A stretch of 14,613 nt of DNA, from contig JANBPT010001099.1 in NCBI GenBank assembly GCA_027575765.1, forward strand, positions 1-14,613, in the 5' to 3' direction. The notes below the pieces were generated by a model, which was not told the DNA's origin, searched no databases, and was given only the letters and a program-made list of their open reading frames with translations. The stretch comes from Tieghemiomyces parasiticus (lineage: Eukaryota > Kickxellomycota > Dimargaritomycetes > Dimargaritales > Dimargaritaceae). Shown in pieces: positions 1 to 10,309 of this stretch (positions are counted from its first letter, which is position 1; every line of letters starts with the position of its first letter). Position numbers and translations under genes: made by a program.

Positions 1-288
1 GTACAGAGTGGTGGCAGCTATATTGAATAAAACTAATTTGACTTAGAAATCCTCAAAATAATTGGAGGCACCTGTAATGACCCGTGCATATTGGGTGGTG
101 GAGTTGTTACACGAGATTGTGGCGTATTGGTATATTAGATGCAAAGGGCGGAAACCGACAACCCCCGCCGTCATCCGCGGGCAACTCGGCCGTAATGATA
201 CTAGCAGATGAAGCAGAAAGCCCCTCTCAACGCCGCAGAGACCCTCCACTCGGCGCTATCGGTTACAGAAGGAGGGAGGTGCCCATAA

Positions 289-679
289 ACCGTTCCTGGC
301 ACCTACCTCTCCACGAACTACTATCAAACCACATCACTAAATCTAAGTATCTCTTCGCCATATCTCTGTCATTTCCTGGCATTAGCCGAGGCGCCTCCTA
401 GGAAGCTTCCTAGTCCAAGGACGCTGCCTCCCTTCGGGGTCTGTCTTCCTGGCGGAGTATACAAAAATTTCCGTGGCAGATTGTGTACATCATTTGATAT
501 GATAGGAAGACAGTGCGCTTTGGACTACAGAGGTGAACTCGACCCGATTCTAAATCCGCCTCCTCATGGAGAAGGACCCGGAACCGAGCGCCTCCATCTA
601 CGCCAAACGGTTTGCCATCATCACCCGCATCCCAACCAATTTAAAGACCACGAATCGGTCATAATTGTGGATTCGTTAG
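289..679 (+). other. Candidate exon of an unrecognised gene (low confidence)
   Basis: One + frame stays open from just after a TAA at 286-288 to a TAA at 685-687, about 130 codons. A plausible donor follows TTA-G at 680 (GTATGT), so the open part could be an exon ending at 679 in phase 1. The encoded text is not strongly biased and has scattered cysteines (for example FGVCLPGG, GRLCTSF, GRQCALDY), a histidine-rich patch (CHHHPHP) and an ending like VIIVDSL, as an extracellular domain might. A possible next exon starts at 777 after GGGCAG and stays in phase (SVTISFGGAASSCFLGQR), but I could not follow the chain further. No start codon, domain or family is recognised. It may be chance. Confidence 0.2.
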
Positions 680-1326
680 GTATGTAATAAATTACTATTC
701 CTTATATTCAAACTCGTCCTGCTTACCCTGCAATCCTCCCCCAGTCCTTCATCTAGTTACTCCTCTTCTCGGGCAGCACACTCCGTCACAATCTCTTTTG
801 GTGGGGCCGCCAGTTCCTGTTTTCTTGGCCAGCGTAGGGGTAGGTACGGTGGGGGAACGGTGTTGACTGCTGGAACGTAGGAGGAGGACACTTGCTTCGA
901 CCTGGTCTTTCACGTCAGTACCGGTGGCCAGATTAGCAGTAGGAAAGTTTAATGGTGCTAGATTTGGGCTCAGCTGCCCTGTAACACGGCCACGACGACC
1001 CTGGCTGCAGCTGCGCGCCGACCCGCCTATGCTTACCATGGCGACCTCCCTGGTGGCGGGTTAATCATTGGCATTGACTGACACGGTTACTGTGTCGTGC
1101 CAGGACCAAAAGCCGGTTTTCGCGGGCACCTTGCACCCCCATGTATGAATGTGCCTGTGACGCTAGTGGGCGTTTTCGACAATGCGGTAGTCCTACTAAC
1201 CCTGGGAACGTCGAGACGGGTACTAAATCTACAGGTGCTGTTATTATTGCCTACATTGCAATGGGCACCATCGTTAGACGTTGACCGGCTCAACGCGACT
1301 GTCTTGACACTGGTTAGGAAGGCTTT
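680..1326. other. Unassigned region, no gene supported
   Basis: Several short frames are open on both strands, but none gives a family match or a consistent splice chain. The most protein-like is a + frame, 1141-1284, of 47 codons. It has a Cys-x-Cys segment (YECACDASG), a hydrophobic run (AVIIAYIAMG) and a basic end, VRR, like the tail of a small membrane protein. A - strand frame of 96 codons covers 749-1039 and is Ser/Thr/Arg-rich without motifs. A short hairpin (GACAC, 7-nt loop, GTGTC) lies near 1079-1096. Confidence 0.4.
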
Positions 1327-1529
1327 TTAGGAAGACGTATCGCCAAACACTAGGTCGTAGCCGAAGTCGCTGGTGGTGCTCTCTAGAGAAGCGAACAGAC
1401 GGGTCTGTGCCGGACCGTGGACAGTACTGCCAAAGTTGCTGATGGACGTGAGTCGGCCCAAGTTGACGTCCTTTGACTGAGTCTTGTCAGCAAGGGTCTT
1501 GGTGTAGGTTTCGAGGTCATAAACGCGAT
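1327..1529 (-). CDS. Candidate terminal exon of an unrecognised gene
   Basis: Read on the - strand, a pyrimidine-rich tract ends in CTTAAG (acceptor AG at 1531-1530). It is followed by a 66-codon open frame closing with TAA at 1329-1327. The peptide is balanced and soluble-looking, starting RVYDLETYTKTLADKTQ and ending DFGYDLVFGDTSS. Both + strand frames that could compete are broken by stops within this span. Upstream on the same strand there are exon-like pieces: a strong GTAAGC donor near 1992 closes an open frame from about 2165, and NVSVKARVAHEPSAHASPN is encoded near 1700-1780. Their phases do not join cleanly to this exon. I do not recognise the family. It could be the 3' end of a real gene, a decayed gene, or chance. 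Confidence 0.3.
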
Positions 1530-2480
1530 CTTAAGATGGGGTGGAAGGAGAATAAAGCGAGGTGGCTCTTTTGGGCGATATTAGGAATCTATGAAGGCAG
1601 GAACAAGTAAGGAGCGGCGTGATGAGTCAAGAATTTTCTGCACCAGTGCTAAATACAACACCCTATATGAAGTGAAAGAGGCGAAATCTCACCACATGCC
1701 ATCACGTTTTATGTTTGGGCTGGCGTGGGCGCTAGGTTCATGGGCCACTCGGGCTTTCACTGAGACGTTTGCACCACTAGCTGGATGCCCCTGGACGAAT
1801 TAGGTGGGCCTTGTATCTACAATGCCAGCGGCGTGACAGATGGGTAGCTAGGTACCACTCTGGTTGTTCTTCAGTATTTGCTAACACTACTCTATGCAGG
1901 ATTCGTTCGGGCTTGAGTGTAACTCCTTTGCAAGCTGTATGCGACATACATGTGTTTGCGTGCCTATCGACCTATCGCCTCTATATGTGCTTACCATCAG
2001 ACCCCTTTTGAGACCATGAAGGCCGAGTCGAATCCAACGGTGACTGCCGTGTTTTGTATCTACCCCCCATTGGCCACCCTCTCCACTTCTTCTTAGCCTC
2101 GCATGTGCTGTGCGACAGTGAACCCAAACCTTTAGCGCCACCCCAACCGGAGCGGTCGATCGGCAAAGCCTAAGGGGTGCCCAGCGTTAGCACCCCTATA
2201 AGCCAGAGGGTGACTTAGAAGGGCCACTGCAACTTTGCTTTCGAGACTGGCCAGGGACGGGTATGCATCTGGTGGGCTTGTCCTTGGGCAATCTGCCTAA
2301 TGTAGCATGCAGTACAGTTGCTACGGAGACGGTTGATCCGCAAAAGCCGACGCTATCAGTTACCAGCCCACCACCGAGCCGACCTACACTACTACCATTC
2401 CAATCCGCCCACTGCACCTTCCAGCTGCCGCTATCATGAAGTCCTGGATCTAGGCTTTCAGCTTTGCGTTTGCGCGATAC
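1530..2480. other. Unassigned region with conflicting exon-like signals on both strands
   Basis: On the + strand, TTTGCTAAC plus CTCTATGCAG (acceptor AG at 1899-1900) precedes a short Cys-rich frame (GLECNSFASC, HTCVCVP). It ends at a TGA about 40 codons later, and no upstream donor fits its phase. On the - strand, GTGCTAACG plus CCCCTTAG near 2170 precedes a frame of about 57 codons that ends at a GTAAGC donor near 1992; two of its three frames are open, so the coding one is undecided. No start codon, domain or mobile-element motif was recognised. Transcript data would settle which strand, if any, is expressed. Confidence 0.35.
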
Positions 2481-4179
2481 ATGCGCCCCAAGCACCCAGG
2501 CTCGCCTGGAAAATTGAAGGGGGCGTGCCAGGGGACTCGAGGCCGAGCCCCCCCCCCTCCGGCCGCGCAGGCCGACCGTTTTTTAAATTCAGACCCTCGG
2601 CACCCGCTGCGCTACTGGGCGGGCGCTTTGTTGACATGCCATGGCCTCTTTACTGGCGCGTAACAGGGTATTCTAGCTCCGCTGCTGCGCTAGGGTGGCT
2701 TCCCTCACCTGGCCGTGTGAAACCAGGTTCTCACCCACACCCGGGGTTTTTCCCGCGCACGCGATGCGGTTTTTGTCACCTTCATTCTTCGCATTAATCT
2801 GCCGCATGGTTACGCCGTGGCAGCCGTCCCAATCTACCCATGGCAATGTCCTCTACCCATCACCCCTGGGCTCACTCCCCCCAGCGCTGGTGATAGGCCG
2901 GACCTCCCTCGTGCGGCCCTGCCATCGAGACGCCTGATGATGCTGGGACGACCATCCCACCGGCCTTGTTATTCGTTGGCATACCTTGGTGAGCGGGGCC
3001 AACTGACCTGTCTGCTGGCCTATTCGGGAAGGCGGCGATGCTGCTCCTTGCGTTTGTCTTGTGGACGGTGTGAGTTACGATTCGCCCCCACCTGCAACTC
3101 CGCGTCGCTCACTTCCACTTTCCTTCTCGGTCGTCGTCCAGTGAAGGAACCCGTCAACCCAACCTGCCGACCGGCACCCTACGGCCACCAAAGATTTCCT
3201 CCTCCCTTGCCCATGTTGGGGCTTGCAGCCTCCGTTCGCAACCCCCTCCTCCAGCACCTACCTTCCATTCACCAGTCCCTGTGCCACTTGCTGGCCGCTC
3301 CTTTGTCACCTTCGACCCACCGTCACCAGCACGTCTCTGTCCGACGCTATCTCTGTGTACCTTACTTTGAGCTACAACTAACCTTCCAATAATAACGGTT
3401 GCACTACCACTTAACCCCTCTGGCCTCCTTCATGACCGGCGCCTCATTAACTCGACGAAGGTTCTATTCCCCGCGCTTCACACCTCACTCCTGCCCTTAC
3501 GCTCACCATCTTAACGTCCCTCTGCCGGCTTTCTTTGCCATTCGTTCCATCCGGCATACAGGCCACCTTGCAACCCACCCCTTTTTTCCGTAGGCTTGCC
3601 ATCTGGCACCCCCAAATCATCAGCACCGCTCTGCCCCTGCACCCGGATCCCTAGTACGGCTTTCCAACCACCTTTCTAATATTTAGCCCACTCCCACTGC
3701 CGTTCTAATTCTGTTCATCTCGGACCTCAGCCGCCTTGCCGTCTCGCTACTACCCTCGTGAACGGCCTACCCCGCGCTATTGGCGTGTCTGTGCCTGGCT
3801 TTGCTATTTTGTACCACCAACTAACGTAGCACCGCTCCTTGTATCCTCGGGCTACTGCCTCCTGACTTTCACCACTTTATACTCCGCTACGCTGCTGGAA
3901 ACCGCACTACCTCGAGCTTTCCGCCCCACCTGCGAATTCGTGCCACGACCACTTACGTGCCAACACCAGCTCTCACCCAGCCTCCTAGCGTGCTACTATT
4001 GGACCTATCTTTCCTCCTTGCGGCTACCTAGCCCACTCCCCGCTTTATCTCAACGTCCTCATTAGGCAATAGTTCGCTTTTGCTAACTAGCGGCGCTATT
4101 TTCCTCAACCCGGGTCTAACGCTACCCCCGGCCTAATCTCCCCTTGCGACAACCGGTGCCAAGCTGGAATTGCAACACC
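2481..4179. other. Intergenic C+T-rich block upstream of the kinase gene
   Basis: The + strand is visibly rich in C and T through most of this span, with long pyrimidine runs near 2550, 2870, 3180-3310 and 3880-4050. Because stop codons contain purines, this composition opens long + frames (for example 191 codons at 2817-3392 and 109 at 3736-4065). Those frames have proline/serine/leucine-rich text without motifs. More than one frame is open at once around 3080-3390, which argues for composition rather than coding. The 3' end must contain the promoter and 5' leader of the kinase gene at 4180; no clear TATA box was seen. Confidence 0.5.
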
Positions 4180-6232
4180 ATGGGCGCGGTCTGCTGTGGC
4201 AACTCCGCCATCGACTTTAACGAGGAGGTCTGTCTGGCCCACTTTGACCTCCTCAGGTGTGTCGGCAAGGGCGCCTTCGGCAAAGTAAGTTTTGTCGCGT
4301 TCATTTCGCCTGGGGCCCGCGGCCGTCGACGCCAGACGGCCACCCGACCCAATACCCGCGCTGCTATATTCAGTCACCCCCCCCTTAACACCTAGGTGCA
4401 GGCCTGGCCTGTATCCCTGGGTAATTATCTTGCGCCCTAGTATTAACTCACACTTCTTACTTACCTGGTCCCGAACCATACAGGTCCGCATCGTTCAGCA
4501 CAAAGCTGTAAAGAAAAACTATGCCCTTAAGTACATCAACAAGGAGAAGTGTATACGCATGAAGGCTATTGACAATATTATCCAGGAGAGGCGCATCCTG
4601 GAGGAAATCAAGTTCCCCCTGATCTGTAACTTGCGCTACGCCTTCCAGGATGACGAAAACATGTTTATGGTCCTGGACCTGATGCTGGGCGGTGACCTAC
4701 GCTTCCATGTCGCGCGGAAAGGTGCCCTCTCCGAAGACGTTATCCGGTTGTGGGCTGCCGAGATTTTCGTCAGCCTCCATTACCTGCACTCCAAGCGGAT
4801 CGTACACCGTGACATCAAGCCCGACAACGTGCTGCTCGACTCGGAGGGCCACGCCCATCTGACTGACTTCAACATCGCCGTCCGCATCAAGCCCGGCAAG
4901 AAGCTCACCTCGGTGGCCGGTTCTTTGGCCTACATGGCCCCTGAAATCCTGCAGCGCACGGGCTACGGGTTTTCGGTGGACTGGTGGAGTACCGGGGTCC
5001 TGTTATATGAGATGCTCTACGGCCACCGACCCTTCCGGGCCAAGACAAACGACGAGCTGGCCCGCCTTATCCTCTCCAAGCCGATCACTTGTCCCGAGAA
5101 GTCCATGACGGGTAACGTCGTTTCGTCCGAGTGCAAGGAGGTCCTACTCGGCCTGTGCGAGCGGTCCGTCCACAAACGGTTAGGGTTCGGCGACGCCAAC
5201 TACCAGCGGCTCACCAGCCACCCGTGGTTTTCCGGGCTTGACTGGGGCCAGGTAGCCCAGAAGGGCATTAAGCCGGTTTTCGTGCCCAACGCCAAGGACT
5301 CCAACTTTGACGCTACCCACGAGCTGGAGGAGCTCCTGATGGAGGATACCCCACTGCGGGTCAATAATCGGGCCAAGAACCCCAAACCACTCTCAACAGA
5401 GATGCAAAAGATCGAAACCGAGTTCACCGTCTACGACCATACGAGGACCCACCAGCTAGGCGAGGGCCAGTTCACTGACATTGACCCGGTGGCCCTGCGG
5501 GATTCATCATGCTCGACCAAGATCAACACCCCACCAACCAATTCTGGCAGCCACACTTCTTCGGTACAGGAAGACCACCTGCGACCTTACGCTTCGACCA
5601 CCCCAGCTCAGTCCCAGGAGGCCCTGTCGGCCTACGGCACCCTGCCCTCGACCGCCACGCCCCCTCCGAAACCTCCTGCGGCGGCCTACGATCCCCTGCG
5701 GAACCATCACCTGCGTCAACAGAGCGCCGTGTCCAGTCAGACTTCCGAGGCCGATCCGACCTACGCCGTCTCCCCGGCCGACCCCCTTCAGGGTCACCTC
5801 CAGCAGCAGCTGCAGTTTCCTCCAAAGGCCGGAACCGGCAGCACCCCGGGGTCCCGCCGGGTCTCCCGGACCTTCCTGAATGATACCCCGCGTACCAGCA
5901 ACCTCGATACCCCGATCACCGGCACCTCTCCCGCCGCCGCAACAATGGCCGCGGCATCCTGGAATCGCAAGAACCTAAACCTCTCGGTCAAAGAGACACT
6001 CGAGTCGCGGCCAAATCCGGACTACGCCCAGCCCCGGCTAAAGAGCGTCGCCATGGTCTCCCCCTTCATCGTGGAGGATTTTGCCGGTCGAGAACTAGGT
6101 GGCAGTAGCCCCGGAGTCCCACCCCCTCGCTCCCAAGAGAAATCTACTGTCGCGGAGGCAACGTCGACGACGACGATGACGACTGCAGGCGGTCCTGTCG
6201 CCGATGTTGACGATGCCCGGTTTTTAATTTAA
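4180..6232 (+). CDS. STK32: STK32/YANK-family serine/threonine kinase
   Basis: Two exons, 4180-4284 and 4484-6232, joined in phase 0 across a 199-nt intron (GTAAGT donor; TATTAAC branch-like site; ATACAG acceptor), give 617 residues. The start ATG has ACCATGG context and encodes MGAVCCGNS, fitting N-myristoylation at Gly2 and palmitoylation at Cys5/Cys6, so a membrane location is likely. The kinase domain (about 22-284) has the glycine loop GKGAFGK, Lys51 (ALKY), Glu70, HRDIKPDN with catalytic Asp145, DFN at 163-165, APE at 187-189 and Arg267. DFN in place of DFG is a hallmark of YANK kinases. Residues 285-326 (IKPVFVPN, HELEELLME) match the family's C-lobe extension, and EFTVYDH (348-354) resembles the AGC-type hydrophobic motif. 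The tail, about 327-617, is Pro/Ser/Thr/Gln-rich and makes the protein longer than human YANK1-3 (roughly 400-490). Substrates are unknown. Confidence 0.93.
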
Positions 6233-7558
6233 TGTCACTGCTAGTCTTCTTACTACTCTCTCTCTCTCCGGTGCCCTCGAACCGAGATGCTGTTCTACTA
6301 CCACACCTGCTGCCCCTATTTTGTCCCTGGTCAGCCCCTCCCAGTCCATATAGTGCTTCTTTTTTTGTTGCTGCGTGTTTTCCTCTTCCCCTTCTCTTTT
6401 TTTTTCTGCTGTCACCTTTATCCTAACGCTTCCCCTCACTCCTTCTTTCCTCATGACGTGCCCGCTGTGCGTCAGGTAATTACTCTTGCTTTCACCTGTG
6501 TCCTACATAATACCCCGTACGTATTTGTTATTTTCTTCGACCGGCTGCTTTTTCCCCCCTTTATATGTGTATCTGTCTCCATACCCCTTCATGCCTATTT
6601 TCTATACATAGCAAGCCAAGCTCGTCAATATTACACTTGTACTTCTCTCCTCTTACATCAAAGGGTGTGTCGCAGTGTCGACCCCTCCTCCCCCATAAGC
6701 GTCTTCTCGGATAACTATTACGACTGATAAGTAGGGATGGCAACGACAGCTTTGTAAGGGCGCTAGGACTGCATCTGCTCTTGGCAGTGATGTCATAATT
6801 TTATAGAAATAACATTGATAATTTCATAGCTTTTAGTAAGAATATAAAAGGGTGGACAAGTTACCTCCCACCAAACCACCGCCAAACTTCCCAGCTTTAA
6901 TCTTCATAAAATCAAGCATTCTCGACCTCCACCATGACATCAAGAATGTCGCACTATTCTCCGGCGGCCATCTGAAGTTGCCGGTATTGTCTAAAAGGTA
7001 AATAGCGGTCTCGGCAATTTCCAACTTTGCCCAAAAGGGATGAACGTAAATTTTCATACCGCCGATGGACTCAACGATGCCAGGCCTCCTTGAAAAAATA
7101 TTTACATGAAAGCAAGGCGACATCATGTCGGGCAAACATCAAGCTCTATCTGTATAGCAGTAGACTATCACTCACTACTGCATTGCGTAGAGTCAAGAAG
7201 CGTGCAATAAATACGTGGTTTACCCTGTAGACCCTAGCTCGATCTCGATTGGCCCTCCCCGTTATTTCTCTGAGCCCTCTCCCTGAGACAATCGCCTCCA
7301 TAATCAACCGCAAAGGCTATTTTTCAAACACTACTTGAGTGGATATGAATTAATAATTGCTTTGGAATTTTTTTTTTATAAAACCAAGGACGGTGGGGTA
7401 TGCAACCCCTTCGTGATGACTGCAATTCGACCCTCTTCCCCACCCTTCTACATCAACCTAACAGAATGGTGAAGTCGCAATTATAGAACGCAAAACCTTT
7501 ACACTGATTCGGTTCAGCAGGGAACGATGGTTCATTTACACCCGGGACGTCACCATCA
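6233..7558. other. Convergent intergenic region between kinase and thioesterase genes
   Basis: Both flanking genes end here, so the span should hold two 3' UTRs. Positions 6233-6600 are T- and C-rich, including long T runs near 6360 and 6400. From about 6780 the sequence becomes more A+T-rich. A 100-codon - strand frame (6833-7135, containing GGMKIYVHPFWAK) and short + frames overlap at 6840-7230. A + strand AATAAA lies near 7205. None of the small frames has a recognised motif or a consistent splice pattern, so I do not call a gene. Confidence 0.5.
6843..6850 (+). promoter_or_regulatory. TATA-like box (TATAAAAG) without an assigned gene
   Basis: A perfect TATAAAAG lies in an A+T-rich segment between the two convergent genes. 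About 85 nt downstream is CCACCATGA (ATG at 6932), but that frame closes after 13 codons. It may drive a short or noncoding transcript or be a chance match. Confidence 0.2.
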
Positions 7559-10099
7559 CTAGAGTTTTGGTTGCGGCCGCTCAATCTGGATAGCCTGTTG
7601 TCTCGATTGGGACTCTTTTTCTGATTCTTCGGCTACCGCCTTTGCATCCGTGGTACGGATAGACAATTCACGACCAATGGACTCAGGGGTCTTGTGATCG
7701 AGTATTAACCCCTCCTGAGCGACCGAAGCCACCAGGACCCCTCGTTGGTTGTAAAACCGACCGAAGGCCAGTCCGCGACCGTCGCAGCTCCGTGGGCTCT
7801 CCATATCGTACAGCAGCCTTGTGTTATCGTTAGGGTACCAATCGAAGTATCGGTGGAAGGTGAGGGGGTGAGGTGAGAAGGAAGGGGGGGAGAGAAATGG
7901 ACAAAGTGGAGGGAGTGGGTGGGGATTAGGACATTAATATCTTACGGCGCAGTACCTTTCAACAATGTTTTTTGTTTTTCCTATTCCCTTCCCTCTCAAC
8001 TCTCTTTCAACTGGAGCGGAATAATAAGTACTGGGTGTCTTCAAAGTCGGGACGATGGAGCCAGTGACCTTCATTTCCTCGAGGTCTTACTACTTACCAA
8101 TCGTCGGCGCGGAACGGGGCGTGGAACCAGATGCTGTGGTCAAGCGAAACCAGCGTGGAGATGCTACGCGGGTATGAGTAGAACGTGAGTCCGTGGGGGA
8201 TGGTGGCGGTGTGCACCAAGTGGTGGTCGCTCATGTACGTGAGCACGCACTAAAGCGAAACGGGGGGGGGTTAGGTGAGTAGCGATTCCCGCTGTACTGT
8301 TAGACAAAAAGGGCGCCGGGCTAGTTTTCTCACCTGACCGTCAACCACGGGAAGGTTGGTGGCCGAAACGGATGACAGTTAACATCTCAAACAGGGTAGC
8401 TTACTTGATGGAAGGTCGGATCATCCCCTAAATTATCTTTAGATTTGAACCAAGTTTGCTTTTGGTTGTTTTTTTTTGGTTGTGAAAGGGTTGTCGGGAC
8501 GTTTAAGCAGTGGGGAGGAGGTGAGACGTGGTTTTGGGGCGGGTAATATTCCGGGTAAAAAGTGGGTTAATGGACCATTACAACCTTCTAGGGGTCCTGC
8601 TGGACAGGGGAAGATGCAACCAGTAGATATCAGGAAGTACGGGAGCTCGGGCCTTTACCTGGAATGGAGGGGCCTTTTCAGGAAAAATGTACCCCTCAGC
8701 GGTCCGGTGCTTGACGGCTCGAATGTCCACGGGTAGAGCCTAAGAGAGTCGGGAACATAGGTGTACGTTGTATGAGTTAGGATGAGTCTTCACCGAACCC
8801 ATCTAGGCGAACACTTCAGCCCGTTACAAGTGCCACATCCTCTTTACCGGAAACAACGGTTGTACGTACCTCACCACTCTTCATCGCAGTGTAGTTAATG
8901 AACGACATTGGCGCGAACTTGCTGTGGGACCATTCCTTCAAAAGATCTTCCTGCCTACATAGCGTGGAGGGAGGAGGTGAGTGTAGTGGCGGGGGTAAAT
9001 ACGGTTGTGGGGAATATAAATGGTAAAGAATTGGCCACACTCGGCCGAAGCGGACGATAGCTACAGCATTCTCTTTTTTTGGGGGGAGGCTCTTACGGTT
9101 GAAGGGTTTCGGGGTCAGGAACGTTAGGCATCTTGTACTGTGGCCGAAGAAGGGCAAGGCGTGCGAATAAGGTGATAGGGCAAAGGGGAGTAAGTAAGTA
9201 GAACAAGCGATTGAATTGTGTATGCAACATAAGATACGGAATGACAGGGTCTACTTACTTGGTGCTCAGCTGCTTCTTTACGAGGAATCTGGAAACTGCA
9301 GGTGCAGGTGAAGATGGTGCGGCCCTTTTGACGGGCCGACACAGTCCGAGTACAAAAGTTACGGCCTGTGTACGAAGAGGGTACAGGTTAGTGAGATGGA
9401 AGTGGTGCGAGGGTAGAGTGTAGCAAGCTAGAAAGGTAAGCATCGGCCGGGGAGGGTGACTACACCTCTGCTTCGTAAAGGTACTAACGACGCGTTCCCT
9501 CTAGCCTAGAAATCATGCAACCCTTAGTACAACCTACCATTTCGAACCCGGTCGACCTGGTAGATGATGGGCATGGAATTGTCTCCGCCTAGGATGAAGT
9601 AGGAGTGCAGCGAGTGGACCACATACTGCTTGGACACGGTCTTGGTGGCAGCGACCAGAGCCTGGGCTACCACCTGACCCCCGAATACGCCACGAGAACC
9701 CCAGGGCAGCCACAGATTGTCGCCGCGGTAAAAGTCCATGTCGATTTCTAAGCGGTGTGTAAGTACCGCATTAATCATAATGATATTAATGGTAGAGTCC
9801 GGTTTAGAGGGAGGACGAAGCGGTTCAAGTTACCAAGTGGTTGGTTAATGGAACATGGCAGTAACTTTGTTCTCGACTCAACCCCTGAGCTTCTAGGAAA
9901 CTTATGGTAGTAATGGCGTGGCGCAAACCGGGCAAGTTTCTCCAGGCGACCAGCACCGAGACGGCGGGGAGGGATGCAACTCTGCCTCCACACCTGCACC
10001 AGTAAGCTCTAACCCGTGTCGGCAGGAGGCGCACGTACCTTCGAGTTCTAGGCAACCTCCGAAGAGCGCCTGCTGGTCAGGCTGTTGTCTCTGGGCCAT
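7559..10099 (-). CDS. TES1: Peroxisomal acyl-CoA thioesterase II (ACOT8/TES1 type)
   Basis: Nine exons on the - strand (10099-10039, 9747-9538, 9365-9259, 9137-9097, 8954-8870, 8739-8659, 8458-8405, 8249-8098, 7817-7559) join in phase to 349 residues, the usual size for a full eukaryotic homologue. The enzyme hydrolyses acyl-CoA to free acid and CoA. The N-terminal hotdog domain shows DFYRGDNLWLP and VFGGQVVAQALVAA, then TRTVSARQKGRTIFTC. The C-terminal hotdog domain carries the catalytic triad: Asp221 in YMSD, Ser248 in SLDHSIWFHAPFRADDW and Gln298 in VAQEGL. The protein ends PKL, a permitted PTS1 variant (human ACOT8 ends SKL), so a peroxisomal matrix location is likely. The start ATG has AAAAATGG context. 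All splice sites are GT-AG; introns are 121-291 nt. The acceptor before exon 7 lacks a pyrimidine tract. It converges with the kinase gene and diverges from the zinc-finger gene. Confidence 0.93.
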
Positions 10100-10309
10100 T
10101 TTTGGTCAACAAACCGAAGCGAGAGATAAAAGGGGAAGAAAAAAGGCTTCGCTGGGGAATTGCTAATGTCTCGACAATTCGTGGAATGTGAATGGCCAAC
10201 TTGAAGGCCAAGCCGCTGTATGGGGAGAAGGCTTTAGCGCTAAGTGGGGCGATAAGAGGGGCTGACGGGGAGTTGCGTTTACAGGGTTGATGCAGGAGCC
10301 ACGGACCCA

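Noticed and set aside
2318..2797. 159-codon + strand ORF
   Set aside because: Composition-driven Pro/Ser/Arg-rich translation with no domain; other frames overlap it and no conserved motif is visible.
2817..3392. 191-codon + strand ORF, longest frame in the left third
   Set aside because: It lies in a pyrimidine-rich block where stop codons are scarce. A second + frame is open across much of the same span, the text is Pro/Leu/Ser-rich without motifs, and no splice or start context supports it.
4105..4491. 128-codon - strand ORF across the kinase first exon and intron
   Set aside because: It lies opposite a recognised kinase exon and its intron and shows no family features.
5481..5883. Long overlapping ORFs on both strands inside the kinase tail
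   Set aside because: They are shadows of the GC-rich coding sequence of the kinase exon and carry no motifs of their own.
9538..9550. GGGTTCGAA on the - strand, resembling a tRNA B box
   Set aside because: It lies within a thioesterase coding exon, lacks the trailing CC of the B box, and no A box or cloverleaf fits around it.
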